Positions 46,898 through 58,775 are shown, numbered from the stretch's first letter. The stretch is DNA of 64,000 nt from Apoda limacodes (GCA_946406115.1 OX291550.1:4702803-4766802); one strand, 5' to 3'. The notes: a model not told the origin generated them from the sequence alone. Numbers and translations are program-made.

Positions 46898-47575
46898 AGA
46901 AGGGAACTTTTGGCAGTCATCATTACCACCACTGGAAAAGACCGATAGTGACTTGGCCCATAGTGCAAAAGAGAAAGCCGATCTACTCGGCAGTCTCTTT
47001 GCATCTAACTCGGATATGAACGACGTTGGCACTTTACCACCTACTATACCGTGGTGCGGTAAGACATGCCAGAAATCTCCATAACACAGCGGGGGGTCCA
47101 GCGGGCGTTGCTTTCTCTATACGTTCATAAATCTAATGGGCCAGACGGTATAGCGGCAGTGGTGCTTAAAAAGTGTGCTCCTGAGTTACGGACAGAGGTA
47201 CTCACGCACCTCTTGGCGCTTTCCGACCACACTAGGCAATTTCCATCTTCATGGAAGACTGCGAATGTGCATCCGGTGTCCAAAATAGATCAAATCCATA
47301 TATATAATAGGCCTATTGCTATTACCTCCCTTCTCTCCAAGGTATTCTAAGATACCTAAAAAAACATGACGTCAATATGGTTTTCGCCACGGTTGCTCGA
47401 CTGGTGACCTTCTAGTGTATCTTACACACCGATGGGCACTAGCCATTCAAAGTCAGGGGAAGGCATTGCATGTAGCCTAGACATATGGAAGGCATTCGAT
47501 CGGGTCTGGCACCAGGGTCTTCTATCGAAGTTGCCTTTTTACGGAGTGCCTGAGCATCACCGTGACGGGAGGTAA
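46898..47575 (+). mobile_element. CR1-type LINE, N-terminal half of the RT domain
   Basis: It starts in GGGAACTTTTGGCAGTC, equivalent to 24362 of the long copy. It then reads ALLSLYVHKSNGPDGIAAVV, LKKCAPELRTEVLTHLLALS, SSWKTANVHPVSKIDQ and PIAITSLLSKVF, and in another frame the motif-A block with AFDRVWHQGLLSKLPFYGVP. It ends near 47575. There are a stop at 47348 and several frame changes. Confidence 0.85.
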
Positions 47576-49480
47576 ACAGTGATGTCTTTGCGACGATAGT
47601 GAAGTTTCCATGTCGCTAAGTGATATATCGTCATCTTTTCTTCCAGAAGGAATAGTTAAGGAATCTTCGATATCTTTTCACGCAATCTTATCCGCGACAT
47701 AATCTGCAAAAAATAAAGTATTCATAAGAAAAGATGTCGCAACATACGTATTATTAACACTGAGCGCTAAAGCTCAACGTACCGTATGTGGAACAAAGAT
47801 AAAAATATGATTTTCTTATTAGTTTACTGCAATAATATAAAAATTAACTACCCAGCAAAATATACACTTTCTAACTACATAAAAATTTTTGCCAATATAA
47901 AACTATTTAGTAACTATTTTTTATAGATTTTTAATTCACACGAACGACAGACGCATCACTTTTGTTCAAATTTCAGACTTTGGTCTCAGAAATAGAAACT
48001 GTAACGAGATCTTCACGTAATGGTTTGCATTATACCGTTGCTAAAAATCCGAAGCATCTATCGAGATGTCAAGTGATGTGATACTGTATAGCTGCAGGAA
48101 CGATAAAAATGGTTGTCTCGCATATGGTACTGAACTACTGAGTGCCTTGTATGGATAAAGTATGTTAACGTATGCTACATTCATTTGAAATATGAGTACA
48201 AATAAAAAAAATACTTCGTAGAGAGCAGTTCTCTTGTAAACTATGGGAAACACAAAAAACACAAAGTACTTATTTTGAGCTTATTAAATTTTTTTTTTAT
48301 GTTTAATGCCCAAAGAGCTATTTGCAAAATAAGGCTTTATGCACCAAACAAACGGTTTTGGTATCAAAGCCGCACGCCGCCGCCCAAAATGAATTTCGTG
48401 GCTAAATAAAATCATCTACTAGCAGCGTCACATGTTTTTTGCAGAAAATTACGACATAATTAACTATCTATCTATGTACAATATGTTACGTTAAAGCACA
48501 GAACATTATAAGCTATGTGTCTTTTTATAAATTAAGTTATACGTGCTTAGTTACACATCGTTGATTCAAAGTGTCCATGACAACATATACGTAAGTTAAC
48601 ATTTATAGTCTGTGTCTAAGAGATACACTCAGAATGCAGTCCCCTCGGTACAATGCATGAATACAAATGAGACTGTTTGTCGTTTTACTGTTGATAGCTG
48701 TGCTGTAGACGAGTGAAGTTTATGTCTTAAGATGTGAGTGTACCAATTATACACTTGTATTTCTTTGTGTAATTTTGATTTAACGTAATTTAACCACGTA
48801 ATCAACGTTGGTCTAAAAATATAAGAAGGTGATTTCTAAATTGCAATACACAATATTTAAATGATGTTTTTGAAATTACTTCAAGAAAAACCGACCAAGT
48901 GCGAGCTAGACTAGCACACCGAGTACTGACCAAGACTGGAGTTGCTTATCTTTGAATATCATTCAATTTCAAAAACTGTGTTACTGTTACTGTTTCTCTG
49001 AATAATAAGCTAGATGGTGCTGTACCGGTAATTTGAAATAGGCTGGTTTTTATTATTTGTTGTTATTGTGGGGTCTGTTATTGATGAACAGCCCAGCTGA
49101 AGGGTTCTGAAGTCTTCAAGATAAACTCCTGCAATTCTTGTGTTGTTTTTTATTTTGTATATATATAACTTTAGGTATAAAATGATATCTATAATTATAA
49201 TATTTATGTGCCGCGGTTCTTGATCGCGCCGCCGCCTTGTTACGTTGGGGACAGCTGGTCTCGCGTCTTCCGGATTCCTCCGCCCTAACTCATAGGCTTG
49301 GTGGTGACAGCGTTAACAGTTATAATTTAGAGTTCATACTCTTTATACTATTGCTAGTTAGCGTTGTACCGGTAATTTAAAATGGCAATGGCTTCGGCCC
49401 GTCTCACAATTGGCCGATTTTTATTATTTGTTCTAATACTTTAGAATTCAAACTGTTTGAAGTTTGTATGTATTTAATGT
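47576..49480. other. Non-coding, little recognised
   Basis: The 48601-48720 segment has a diverged counterpart at 42361-42480. A GC-richer patch occurs around 49205-49310 (GCGCCGCCGCCTTGTTACG). No gene is recognised. Confidence 0.4.
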
Positions 49481-49720
49481 TTTTACGATAGATCAAAAAA
49501 AGAAAATGTGTTTCCTGTATGGGGACCCCCTTTAATTTAAACTTTTAATTATTTGTTATATAATCTGCCCATATAACATATATTCTGTGAAAAATTTAGG
49601 CTTCTACCTATTTCGGTCTAAAAGATAGAGCCTTTTAATAGTCAAGACGGACAGACATACAGACAGCGTAGGCTTAGTAATAGGGCTCCTTTGGCACTTT
49701 CTGGGTACGGAACCCTAAAA
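49481..49720 (-). repeat. Dispersed repeat fragment related to the 43-kb family
   Basis: Read on the minus strand it begins TTAGGGTTCCGTACCCAGAA and has a GTCTGTATGTCTGTCCGTC block and GGCTCTATC. The opening is shared with 43008, and the body differs. Confidence 0.55.
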
Positions 49721-49913
49721 GTAATGAAAACCAGTTACAGGTGTTATACTCAAAGAAACTGATGTGATATATCATCATTGTAAACAATTATAGATGTACC
49801 TATACTGTACCATAATTCGAAATGTTTTAATTTTCCAAAATGTGTTCATATGTGTGTCAACTCAGGGTAGTTATCATGATTCTAAATTTCAGCCAAATCG
49901 GTTGAGTTTTTAT

Positions 49914-50180
49914 AATTCAAATTCAAATTCAAATTCAAATTCAAATTCAATATAATTTATTCAGTTTAGGCTACAATAATTGAGCACTTATGAATGTGAC
50001 TTCGCCATCGGTTCGTAAGTCTACAGGGCGGGAGACCTTGTACTGAGAAGAACTGGCAAGAAACTCAGCAAGGGCATTTATTTTCTCCCTTTCTCTTACA
50101 GCGTCCAATCAAAATATTGGAAAATGCCCTCCCTATCATAAAAGGACACTTTCCATTACAAACATAAAATAACATGAAAT
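49914..50180 (-). mobile_element. LINE 3' end with (TTTGAA)n tail, minus strand
   Basis: An (ATTCAA) hexanucleotide run at 49914-49951 is the inverted tail. Next to it, on the minus strand, is the 3' UTR with TTCTTGCCAGTTCTTCTCAG, a block shared by common lepidopteran LINE tails. The coding part is not recognisable. Confidence 0.6.
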
Positions 50181-51960
50181 ATAAAGCACAAGCACAACAT
50201 AAAAAAGTATCTAATATAAACAAAAGACAGTTTATGTATTCATCACTAAGAAATAATCAATGTCTTACAGTATTAATAAACAAAACAAAAAAGTAAGACT
50301 AAATACTAAAAATACAAAGAAGTTTGCAAGAGCAGACCAGCCTCCACAGGCGGCACCCGTTCACGAGTATGACACATGAATCAGCCATCGCTTCGCTCAA
50401 CCATGTTTTAGGGAACGTAACGACCCTACACACACGCCACCACCGCAGAGACACTTTGAGAGAGCATGACACACTCAAGCAACTCTAATAAAACTTCGAT
50501 TGTACTAGTTACAATGTGTGTAGTAAAGGAACAAAATATAAGAGGAGAAGATTGGAAGGTTCGTAATTTTTTACTACCGAGAAGCACCGGCAATAAACTC
50601 ACTAGTTAATCTTTTATATTGTAGTGGACCCAAGCCTTTAATAGAGAATTGTAGTAATCTGGACCCCACGACACGGTGTTGATTTGCTAATTTAAGTTTT
50701 AAGAGAACAGGTAAATTAAAGAAAATGGGATTCATTAATAATAAATATAAATTAGATCAATCACCTTCGTAACTCATACCAATCGAATACTCCTAATAAA
50801 TGGTTAGAAACGAGATCAATGAAGCATTAAGTGAGTGAGTGGCCCGGATGTCCTCACCGGTCTTCGATTAATATGTTTATACCTACGTCATAAGGCGTAA
50901 ATCGCAGTGGGATCCTAAAATCATCAACACAAAGAAAAATAATTACTCGTTAAATACGACCGATTCGTAAAGTAGCAGATAACCAGGAGGTTAAAATATA
51001 TGGAGAATATCGAACGATTATTTTTAGTTAATTGATATAAATATCGTAGGGTGCGAGAGGGATAGTAGAGTAGGCTCCGCGCCGCTTACGACGAGCCTTC
51101 AATGTGTAAATTAATCGAAGCTGTATAATCGAGTCACAAAGAAGCGGAGAAACTAGTTCGGCAGGTAAAGAGTTTAGTAGAATCGGTTTACGATTTCGAT
51201 ATGATTGTTCGATTATTACTATAAAGTAACTGGCCACTAAAATGCGAAGCACGTGGGTACACGTGGAAGTAAAATAAAGAAGAAATTAACTGGCGCCACA
51301 ATCCCTAGACACGCCACGGTTATAAGCGATAGGCGTCAGTTGCGGCACCCTTTTTCACTGTCGTCGTGCCGAGAGGCTGGCCGTGCTCGAGGTTCCTGAG
51401 GATGTGTAAAGGACAGGACGCACAAAGATTTGAAGAAATTTAGTACCGGCGCCGTGCACGTTTCGCCTACATCAAATATCAGTAAGTGTCTTTTGCGAGA
51501 ACTGAGGCTAGCAATGTCAACTTATTATTGATGGGTTTGTACTATGGGGCTTTGTGAGGGACTTCCTTTATACGATGGCGTAAGGACTGTGTAAGGGACC
51601 GTGTAAGATGCCACCTTGGTTAAAGTGAAGGGTTGGTTGGGGAAAATTGAAAGTGTTTGACTTTTTGGTTTGGATTTAGTCCGGGATTTTAGTTGTAAAT
51701 TTGGGGTAGAGAGGAAAGAAACCCTTACTTATTGAAAATGCAGAGGTAATTTGTTGACATTGTTGGCTATGTACTCTCTAAGGAAAAGAGATTGCCGATT
51801 TCTGTAGAAAATCTAGTGGAGTAAAAGGTTCCTGCCGGGATCGGTGTCTTTTAACATGATGTTGTAAATTTTGTGATACCTTGTGGGAGAAAAACCCCGT
51901 AATTAAGCCCTGATCTGATTAGATAGGAAATCGGTTAAGCTTAGGGTTAAGGCTAGGGTA
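50181..51960. other. Unrecognised non-coding DNA with a strong splice donor
   Basis: No gene or known repeat is recognised. A GC-richer block at 51290-51480 (CTGGCGCCACAATCC, CGGCGCCGTGCACG) ends at a strong donor, ATATCAGTAAGTG, near 51483. A possible partner acceptor is at 53210. No long frame runs through the block. Confidence 0.35.
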
Positions 51961-51972
51961 AATCTTGTGTAT

Positions 51973-52566
51973 TCCTTGCTGTGCATATATGTGTATAAGT
52001 GTATAATCCCTGTGTATTCCTAGTAGTGCGTGTATGTGTATGAGTTTGGGTATCCTCACTGGATAAAACCCTATTCGAGTCCTTGGGCGGCGGCTACTCG
52101 CACTGATCTGACTCGGGGGTGAAGGGGCTTCCCCAACCGGCTCGCTGGGGTAATCCTCGTGTGGCCCTTGCTGTGCATATATGTGTATAAGTGTATAATC
52201 CCTGTGTATTCCTAGTAGTGCGTGTATGTGTATGAGTTTGGGTATCCTCACTGGATAAAACCCTATTCGAGTCCTTGGGCGGCGGCTACTCGCACTGATC
52301 TGACTCTGGGGTGAAGGGGCTTCCCCAACCGGCTCGCTGGGGTAATCCTCGTGTGGCCCTTGCTGTGCATATATGTGTATAAGTGTATAATCCCTGTGTA
52401 TTCCTAGTAGTGCGTGTATGTGTATGAGTTTGGGTATCCTCACTGGATAAAACCTTATTCGAGTCCTTGGGCGGTGGCTACTCGCACTGATCTGACTCGG
52501 GGGTGAAGGGGCTTCCCCAACCGGCTCGCTGGGGTAATCCTTGTGTGGCCCTTGCTGTGCATATAT
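51973..52566. repeat. 192-bp tandem repeat, ~3.1 copies
   Basis: The block AATCCCTGTGTATTCCTAG starts at 52005, 52197 and 52389, giving an exact 192-bp period. Each unit carries TCCTTGGGCGGCGGCTACTC and GGGGCTTCCCCAACCGGCTC. Units differ at only a handful of sites. The minus strand is open across the array (51919-52443) because 192 is 64 codons; the translation resembles no protein I know. Confidence 0.95.
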
Positions 52567-53420
52567 ATGTTGAGTAGGTGATTCTAGTGTGAACCTTGTC
52601 TTGAATTCCTATTAAAGGAAACCCTACGCGATTTAGTAGACGCTCATTAAAGTTATACGAGATTGTTGCACGAAGTTGACTATTATGTTAATGATATCTT
52701 ATGTTCACTATTTATTATCATAACAGTTTTGAATCCCAATGTCATGCTGCGTTGCGGTATGGGTGACCCCAAAGCAAGCAGACCCTTGGTAGATAGAGGT
52801 AGGTGAGGACGGGGCAATCACAGTAGGGGTTCCTCAAGCGGGGTCTGGCTTGTTATAAGATTAGGGAAGATTGGGGCTTGATGTTAGAGACATACTAGGA
52901 TAACTGCAGGCTTCAGGAATCTAAGGGTGTAAGGGGGCTGATAAAACCTAGATCTGGGTTGGCTCCAGTTCCACCCTTCACCGGCGTCGAGTGGGGAAGC
53001 TGAACTGTTAGATTCCGTTTAGGTAATGGGTGGCTAAAATTTAACGTGGGATTTTTAACCCAATCTCCTTGAGGAATCCATAAATAAATAGTACCTCCAC
53101 TCCACCCATTACTGCGACGGATAGATTTGGAAAGCTAAGTATTATTGTGTTCATATTTAAATATTTGTTTCCTGTGTAAAAAATAAACGTAAACCTCATA
53201 TGTTTTTCAGGGCCGCGACATTAATCTAGCGAGTCTAATTTTTAATTAGACTATCTAAGCTTTATTTTATTGCTTTATACTGTTTAATTTATGTTTTGAC
53301 TAAGCCATTTAAGATAAAGATGACAGAACTTCAACCGTGACCAAACTTTATTAACAGACTATGAGGTGACGTTAGTGGGTCAGGATTTGTTCTATTCTTC
53401 ACCATGAATCACCCCGTTGA
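52567..53420. other. Non-coding, with a candidate splice acceptor
   Basis: A good acceptor, CATATGTTTTTCAGG, lies at 53198-53212. Just beyond it AGTCTAATTTTTAATTAGACT forms a near-perfect palindrome. No open frame follows, and no gene is recognised. Confidence 0.35.
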
Positions 53421-53499
53421 AGACGTATTATTATAACCATACACAATTCTCTACTAACTGATGAGGCTCTGAATTGTTGTATGGAAAGCCGAAACGTTA
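53421..53499 (+). ncRNA. Hammerhead-ribozyme-like motif, type III layout
   Basis: All invariant core residues are present: CTGATGA at 53458-53464 and GAAA at 53491-53494. Stem II is GGCT/AGCC (53465-53468 with 53487-53490). Stem III pairs GACGT (53422-53426) with ACGTT (53494-53498), including one G-U. The cleavage triplet would be GTA, cutting after A53427. Stem I pairs TTATTA (53428-53433) with TACTAA (53452-53457), with one mismatch. Loops I and II are complementary over 13 bp (CCATACACAATTC with GAATTGTTGTATGG, one bulge), which could support loop contacts or, instead, form a competing hairpin. Such ribozymes occur in Penelope-like elements and retrozymes; no protein here shows which. Activity is untested. 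Confidence 0.5.
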
Positions 53500-55019
53500 A
53501 GTTCTAAACACTCAGAAAAGGGCTAACCCTTACTTGATCTGGCTAATGCGCCAGGTCCTGAGTGTGGATATGTCTTCCTTACAAACCACCTTAAACATAC
53601 TAATTGTGTGTGTCAAATTAGGTGTTCTGTCGCCTTAATTACTCTGATGAACAATTTACCACTTAACCATGTGCGTAATCGCACACCTATTTTATTATTT
53701 TAAATGAACTTAGCTTGCACGACACTTGTTTCGGGCGAGTATAGCCTCTCCGGACTAGCGGCTATTTAAACTTAAGGAGCCTCGGGTTCGAACCGACCGA
53801 TCGTAGGTTGTATTCAAATAATAACGAAATGGTCCCCTTAGTTCCGTAGTTAGTCATAGTAGTAAGGATAAATACATGGTCGCCTGGTTGTTTGCCCCCT
53901 CCGCAGCGTTATAAATGTAGGAGTTGGTGGGGAGCACTACTTACCTATCCTAAAGAACAGTTTAAGGCACAGTGTACGAAAGACAAATGTTTATACACCT
54001 ACTCAATTACTAAATGACAGGAAGGCGAAGCCACAAGGTAAGCTAGTCTGATTAAACCTATCTACGAGTCTGTCAGGAGTTGGTCGTTATATACCTTCCT
54101 TGTTAAAGGTTCCAAGGCGTTAGTCAGATAATAGGTACGATATAATTGATAACCGCTTAAGGCCAGACGGTACCCTAGGCCCTTAAGGCTATTCAAATTC
54201 AAGTTATACATAATTAATTTTCAATATCCATTTTAGCGATCAAGTAGGAACAACTTAGGGTATAAGTTAGGCGAGCGTTAGGTTTCGTCTCAATTTTATA
54301 GTTTTGTTTTCCATAAACTTATATTCTAGTGTAGATTATCGCCATAGTTTGTAAACATAAACTCAATTTTAGATCTAATAACGAAATTCGTATTGACCGG
54401 GTCGCGAGATACTAAAACAAAACCGAACCAACGTAAATTAGTCGAAGGAAGGTCGAGTAACACGATTACTCTGTATCTGCGCAGAAGACTAAAATGTGAA
54501 CTCTGCGCACCCACGTGACCACGAGACGCCAGCTGGGCACTTCGATGCACAGGCAAATGTATGAAAAGTCTGACCGTTCAGTCATTAATTGGCCGAAGGG
54601 ATAATTCGGTGGCGGGCCCAACAATTCTGAATAGAACAACTTACGAACCCTTAAGGAATGGTTGTATATGTGAATTTTCCTGGATGATTCCCAGTTAGGG
54701 TTACACGTAGACGACTTGGAAACTAAGATTAGTAGATTTAAATAGATTTCCATGCTAAATTGTCTGTCAATAGCGCCCTCTATAAGACCTTCTCAATATC
54801 TCCAAAATTATTAAACAGCTAGCTAAAATATCGATCGACCGAGTAATTCTACGATTATTACACAGATGGCGTGAGCCACAGTGGTAAAATAATAATCATG
54901 AAAGTATGAGGATTTCCAGATACGGTTAGGACCATGTTATAACTTTACCCAAAGGGTAGGCTGTAGTTGTATTTTAGGTTTACATTTACTTCTAATTTGT
55001 TAGTTTGTCTTTACGGCGA
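53500..55019. other. Non-coding, nothing secure
   Basis: Minus-strand frames at 54326-54753 show no recognisable protein. GGGTTCGAACCGACC at 53781 resembles a B-box, but no tRNA folds around it. Confidence 0.35.
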
Positions 55020-55900
55020 TTCTCCATATATTATTATAAGATTATATTAGAAGAGAAGCTAGTAAGGATAGTGGTAGTCTTTTTATATACTTAGATTGTC
55101 TATTTGCCTTTGGGGTGGCTTCTCGAATACCATTACGACTTTATAATTTCACTTAGGGGTTGTTAACGGGTCGTCAACAGACTCTTTATGCAATTGCTAA
55201 ACTTATAGGTCCGTCCGTGGGTGCACTCTTAAGTGTCATTATGATGGTTTTGTAATTTATTTAAGGGGTAGCCAGCGAGCATATCTGTGTACTGCCTATA
55301 TATATCCAATCTGTTAGTTCATCCGTACGGTGACCTTTCATATTACATTACAGTTTTATAACTTCACTTAAGGGGTCGATAGCGAGTCTGCTAATAATTT
55401 AACTATGTACTTAGTAGGTCCACTTGTCTCCTTAATGCTCTATATATATTGTTATAAGTTCATACCTTCACTTAAGGGCAAGCTAGAGAACTGGTGATAG
55501 GTTAGCCATGTAGGTAATAGGTTAGTTAATAGTGAATCTGCTAATAGTTTAAATAAATTATATAAATAGGTACTAAATAGGTCTGTCTGTCTCTTTAATT
55601 ATTTTGATATATTGTTATAAGCGCTTAACTTTAGTTAAGGGGAAGCCAGTGAGGTTATTAGGAGTTAGTACTTGTATATGTCTAAGGGTTCTCCCTTTAA
55701 GGTGAACTTTCTAGATTACTATGAGGTTACAATTTTGCTTAAGGGAAAGTTAACGAGTTTATTGATGGACTATTAAGAGTTCCTCCTTAAGGCGATTCTC
55801 ATACATTACTATAAGATTACGACTTCACTTAAGGGGTATGCTGTCTTAGGGTTTCATCCTCATAGTGAGATTTCTTATACTATCATAACGTTATAACTTT
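55020..55900 (+). repeat. Degenerate ~105-bp tandem array
   Basis: The motif ACTTAAGGGG (with variants) recurs at 55151, 55258, 55366, 55470, 55633, 55737 and 55826, spaced 107, 108, 104, 163, 104 and 89 bp. It is usually preceded by TATTACTATAAG-like and TTATAACTTC-like blocks and followed by GTAGCCAGCGAG-like sequence. Units are strongly diverged, so this is an old array. A related motif appears inverted at 59.2-60.1 kb. Confidence 0.65.
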
Positions 55901-56435
55901 GGGGCCTATCGTGTCCGAGGGGTAACCGTGTTATTACGAGACATGTTCGGAGTTGTAAGGAGGTAGCTAGGCTGATGAATAGGGTGACTTAGACTTAGGT
56001 ACTCCGACTACGTTAGAATAATAAACCGCATACATTTTAATAAGGAACTCGGATTTAGTAATTTAAATTCGAGTCTAGTGCCAATTAAGACTCGGTAGCT
56101 CTGCGGTTAAGGATTAGTTATAGGCCATTGGCTTTAATGTAGGTATAATGTGAGATTAGAGTTTTGATTTTATTCTTTCATACCTGGGACTGATTGAATC
56201 CATACCTCTTAAGATCTTGGGTTATTATCGGTCACAACGAGGGGTCCAAACAGACGATTACGCCACTAGACGATCACAGCCAAATAATAATATTAGCTTT
56301 CTTTAATAATAACTTTAATAACGGTTACAAACCATTTTAATAATAATAAGAGCAACAATAATATGTTAGGATTACACATGCCTTCACGTATTCAAATTGG
56401 CGAGTATGTCAGTATACTCCACGTGAGTTCAAATT
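55901..56435. other. Non-coding, nothing recognised
   Basis: No gene or repeat family is recognised. Confidence 0.4.
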
Positions 56436-56439
56436 TAAA

Positions 56440-57450
56440 TAATTTTATTTATTTTTAAGAGGGGGGGGGGGGTTTCTACAATATATCATATAAAAATACA
56501 ATATAGCCTTACACTAGGTAATACCATAATATACAATGTTTTAATTTAAAAAAATATTTCAAATGCCCCAATACAAATCAATTAAGTTCTTATTTTTCCA
56601 AGCATTTTTATCATTTATGTATTCATTAACTTTGTAATAGCTTTTTTTCATTAAACTATCTTTGACATATATTTTAAATTTATTTGAGGGTAAATTAACA
56701 TAATAAAATAAACATGTTCTGGAATTTTATTGTAGAAAAATATACTTTGTATTGCGAAAGAGCTATGTACCTTCTGAAGACGACATTTTGCAACTACCAA
56801 TTTATCCTTATTCCTTGTATTAACACTGTGGAGGTCACTATTTTTAGCAAATAAGTGACAATTTTGGCGTACATACATTATACAAGCGAAGATATATTGG
56901 CAAGGAACAGTTAAAATATCAATTTCCCTAAATAGTTCCCTAATAGAAATTCGAGGTCCTAATTTATAAATTGACCGTACTGCTCTCTTTTGCAAAATAA
57001 AGACTATATCAATATCAGCTGCCTTACCCCAAAGCAAAATGCCATAAGACATGATGGAATAGAAATAGCTAAAGTAGACGAAGCGAGCAGTGTCAACATC
57101 TGTAAGCTGCCTAACTTTCCTAACTGCATAGGCAGCTGAACTGAGTTTTCCTGCAAGAACTGAAATGTGAGGTTTCCACTGCAGCCTATTGTCTAATGTA
57201 ATACCTAGAAACACTGTTGAGTCTAATAGTTCTATTTCTTCTCCGTTTAGGGATAATTTTGTACTTATGTTTCTGACATTTGGCATCATAAATTTTAAAC
57301 ACTTAGTCTTTTTCGCATTAAGAAGTAAATTATTTGCCGTAAACCACTGAAGAACCTGAGAAAGCGCACTACTTACGTCGTCAAAATTAGTTTTATTTCT
57401 GTCAACTTTAAATAAAAGAGATTTGTCATCAGCAAATAGTACAATCTTGC
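56440..57450 (-). mobile_element. Jockey/CR1-superfamily LINE, 5'-truncated RT
   Basis: On the minus strand a long frame (57553-56651) carries the catalytic IVLFADDKSLLF, then WFTANNLLLNAKKTKCLKF, FLGITLDNRLQWKPHI, SSAAYAVRKVRQLTDVDTAR, YFSYFYSIMSYGILLWGKAA, LQKRAVRSIYKLGPRISI and SIFFYNKIPEHV. After a frame break near 56648 it continues KKSYYKVNEYINDKNAW, the normal end. The endonuclease and the N-terminal RT are missing. A 12-G run at 56461 lies in the 3' region. This RT piece is the best preserved in the window. Confidence 0.85.
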
Positions 57451-57550
57451 ACAGATATAGTGTGAAGGAGTAATAAAAATGCAAACGACCTCCAACTATT
57501 ACATTTATCATATTTATAATATGGAAAAGTAAAATACATATACACGAAAT

Positions 57551-57708
57551 CAAAAGCTTAGTTAAAACCTAGTTTGTATTCGTATCCGGCGCACAGCGAC
57601 CCCCAGGAGATGCACGCTGAAAGTTCCTTTTAGTTCCATGCGCTTCGTTAAATTTGCATGGACACGTAGCGTGCATCCTTGTTTTGAATTCGTGATACAA
57701 CTCAAAGA
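57551..57708. repeat. Conserved ~160-bp element, copy 2
   Basis: It is the counterpart of 44483-44655, in the same orientation. Here it lies just upstream of the minus-strand LINE, but copy 1 has no LINE beside it, so it is probably independent of that element. The inverted pair ATGCACGCT/AGCGTGCAT is conserved (57610 and 57668). Confidence 0.8.
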
Positions 57709-58195
57709 CTGTAACCATGTTACTGTGAAAACCATTTACACATAAATACAGTAAGGTTTTGACTTAAAATAGTTTTAATGATGTGTTTTTCGTAAACTTT
57801 CTTGTTGCATAATTATTAACAATTTTTTTTATCTATAAATAAATAAATATTTGGTATATTAATGAATGAAAGCGTAGCGAACTTTTTAGCATTAACAATG
57901 TTATTTTAATCCATATAAAATATTCTAAACTAGAGAGTAATCATAACAACAAATTTAATTAAAACCCTCAAAGGTTTCCGTAACAGTTCGACAATTAATT
58001 TACTTAATAATTACGTAGTATACAATTCGATATACCTACACTGTTAAAAATCAAACAAATTGATTATACTGTAGTAAGTATTTATTTAACAACAATTAAG
58101 GCTTCTTGTAATGTAATTAGTGGGATAATCATGTTTATTTTTTACCGATTGCTTGACTGCTCTGATGTTATTTAATTTAAGCTGGGCATCATCTT
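57709..58195. other. Non-coding, nothing recognised
   Basis: AT-rich. No gene or repeat is recognised. Confidence 0.4.
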
Positions 58196-58199
58196 TCCG

Positions 58200-58625
58200 T
58201 CCAAAATATCTCACTCCCTAAAGAAGAAAGTCTATTATCAGTGTGTGTTGCCAGTGATGACTTATGGTACAGAAACATAACCTCTTAAATAGCCTCAGAG
58301 TCGCTTAGTCAACCATTTGAAACAGCTATTCTTGGTGTTTCTTCGCGCGATAAAATCCGAAACAAGGAAATTTTCCCAAGAACCAAAGATACTTGTATAG
58401 CTCAAAGAGTAAGCAAGCTGAAGTGGCAATGCACGGGCCACATCGCTTGTCGAACCAGTTACCGATGAGGAAGGAAGGTTCTCGATTGGCCTCCTACCAG
58501 GTAAACAGACGACCTGGTCAGAGCCGCGGAAGCCAATGGGTGCGGGCGGGTCTGGACCAGCCACTGTGGAGACATATGGGATAGGCCAACGTTCAGCAGT
58601 GGACGTCTTCAGGCCGAAACGATGA
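58200..58625 (+). mobile_element. RTE-type LINE, C-terminal part, decayed
   Basis: It begins KISHSLKKKVYYQCVLPVMT, YGTET, the conserved RTE block before the thumb. Then comes LKWQCTGHIACRTS, GRKVLDWPPT and TDDLVRAA in shifting frames, and finally the equivalent of QQWTSSG at about 58590. Stops and frameshifts are frequent. A CR1 3' end is joined directly after it. Confidence 0.8.
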
Positions 58626-58645
58626 TACAAACGCAAATATTACAC

Positions 58646-58775
58646 ACAGTATGGGGTTTTTCAAGAAAGAAGTTATTAGATTTCTGAAGGGTCGACAATA
58701 CGCGAGTGATACCCGTGGTGTCACAAGCGTCCATAGACTACGGATGACCTTAGTGGTTAAAAAAAAATTAATACT
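58646..58775 (+). mobile_element. CR1-type LINE, 3' end only
   Basis: MGFFKKEVIRFLKGRQYASD and the TRGVTSVHRLR block are followed by a shortened tail that lacks the CCGCTTACCATCAG part and ends TTAGTGGTTAAAAAAAA near 58770. Confidence 0.8.

Noticed and set aside
51292..51310. TGGCGCCACAATCCCTAG as an LTR-retrotransposon primer-binding site
   Set aside because: It starts like a PBS, but I found no matching LTR pair in 50-57 kb and no tRNA 3' end that clearly fits the whole 18 nt.
51919..52443. 174-codon minus-strand frame over the 192-bp repeat
   Set aside because: The frame is open because the period is a multiple of three and the units are nearly identical; no protein similarity.
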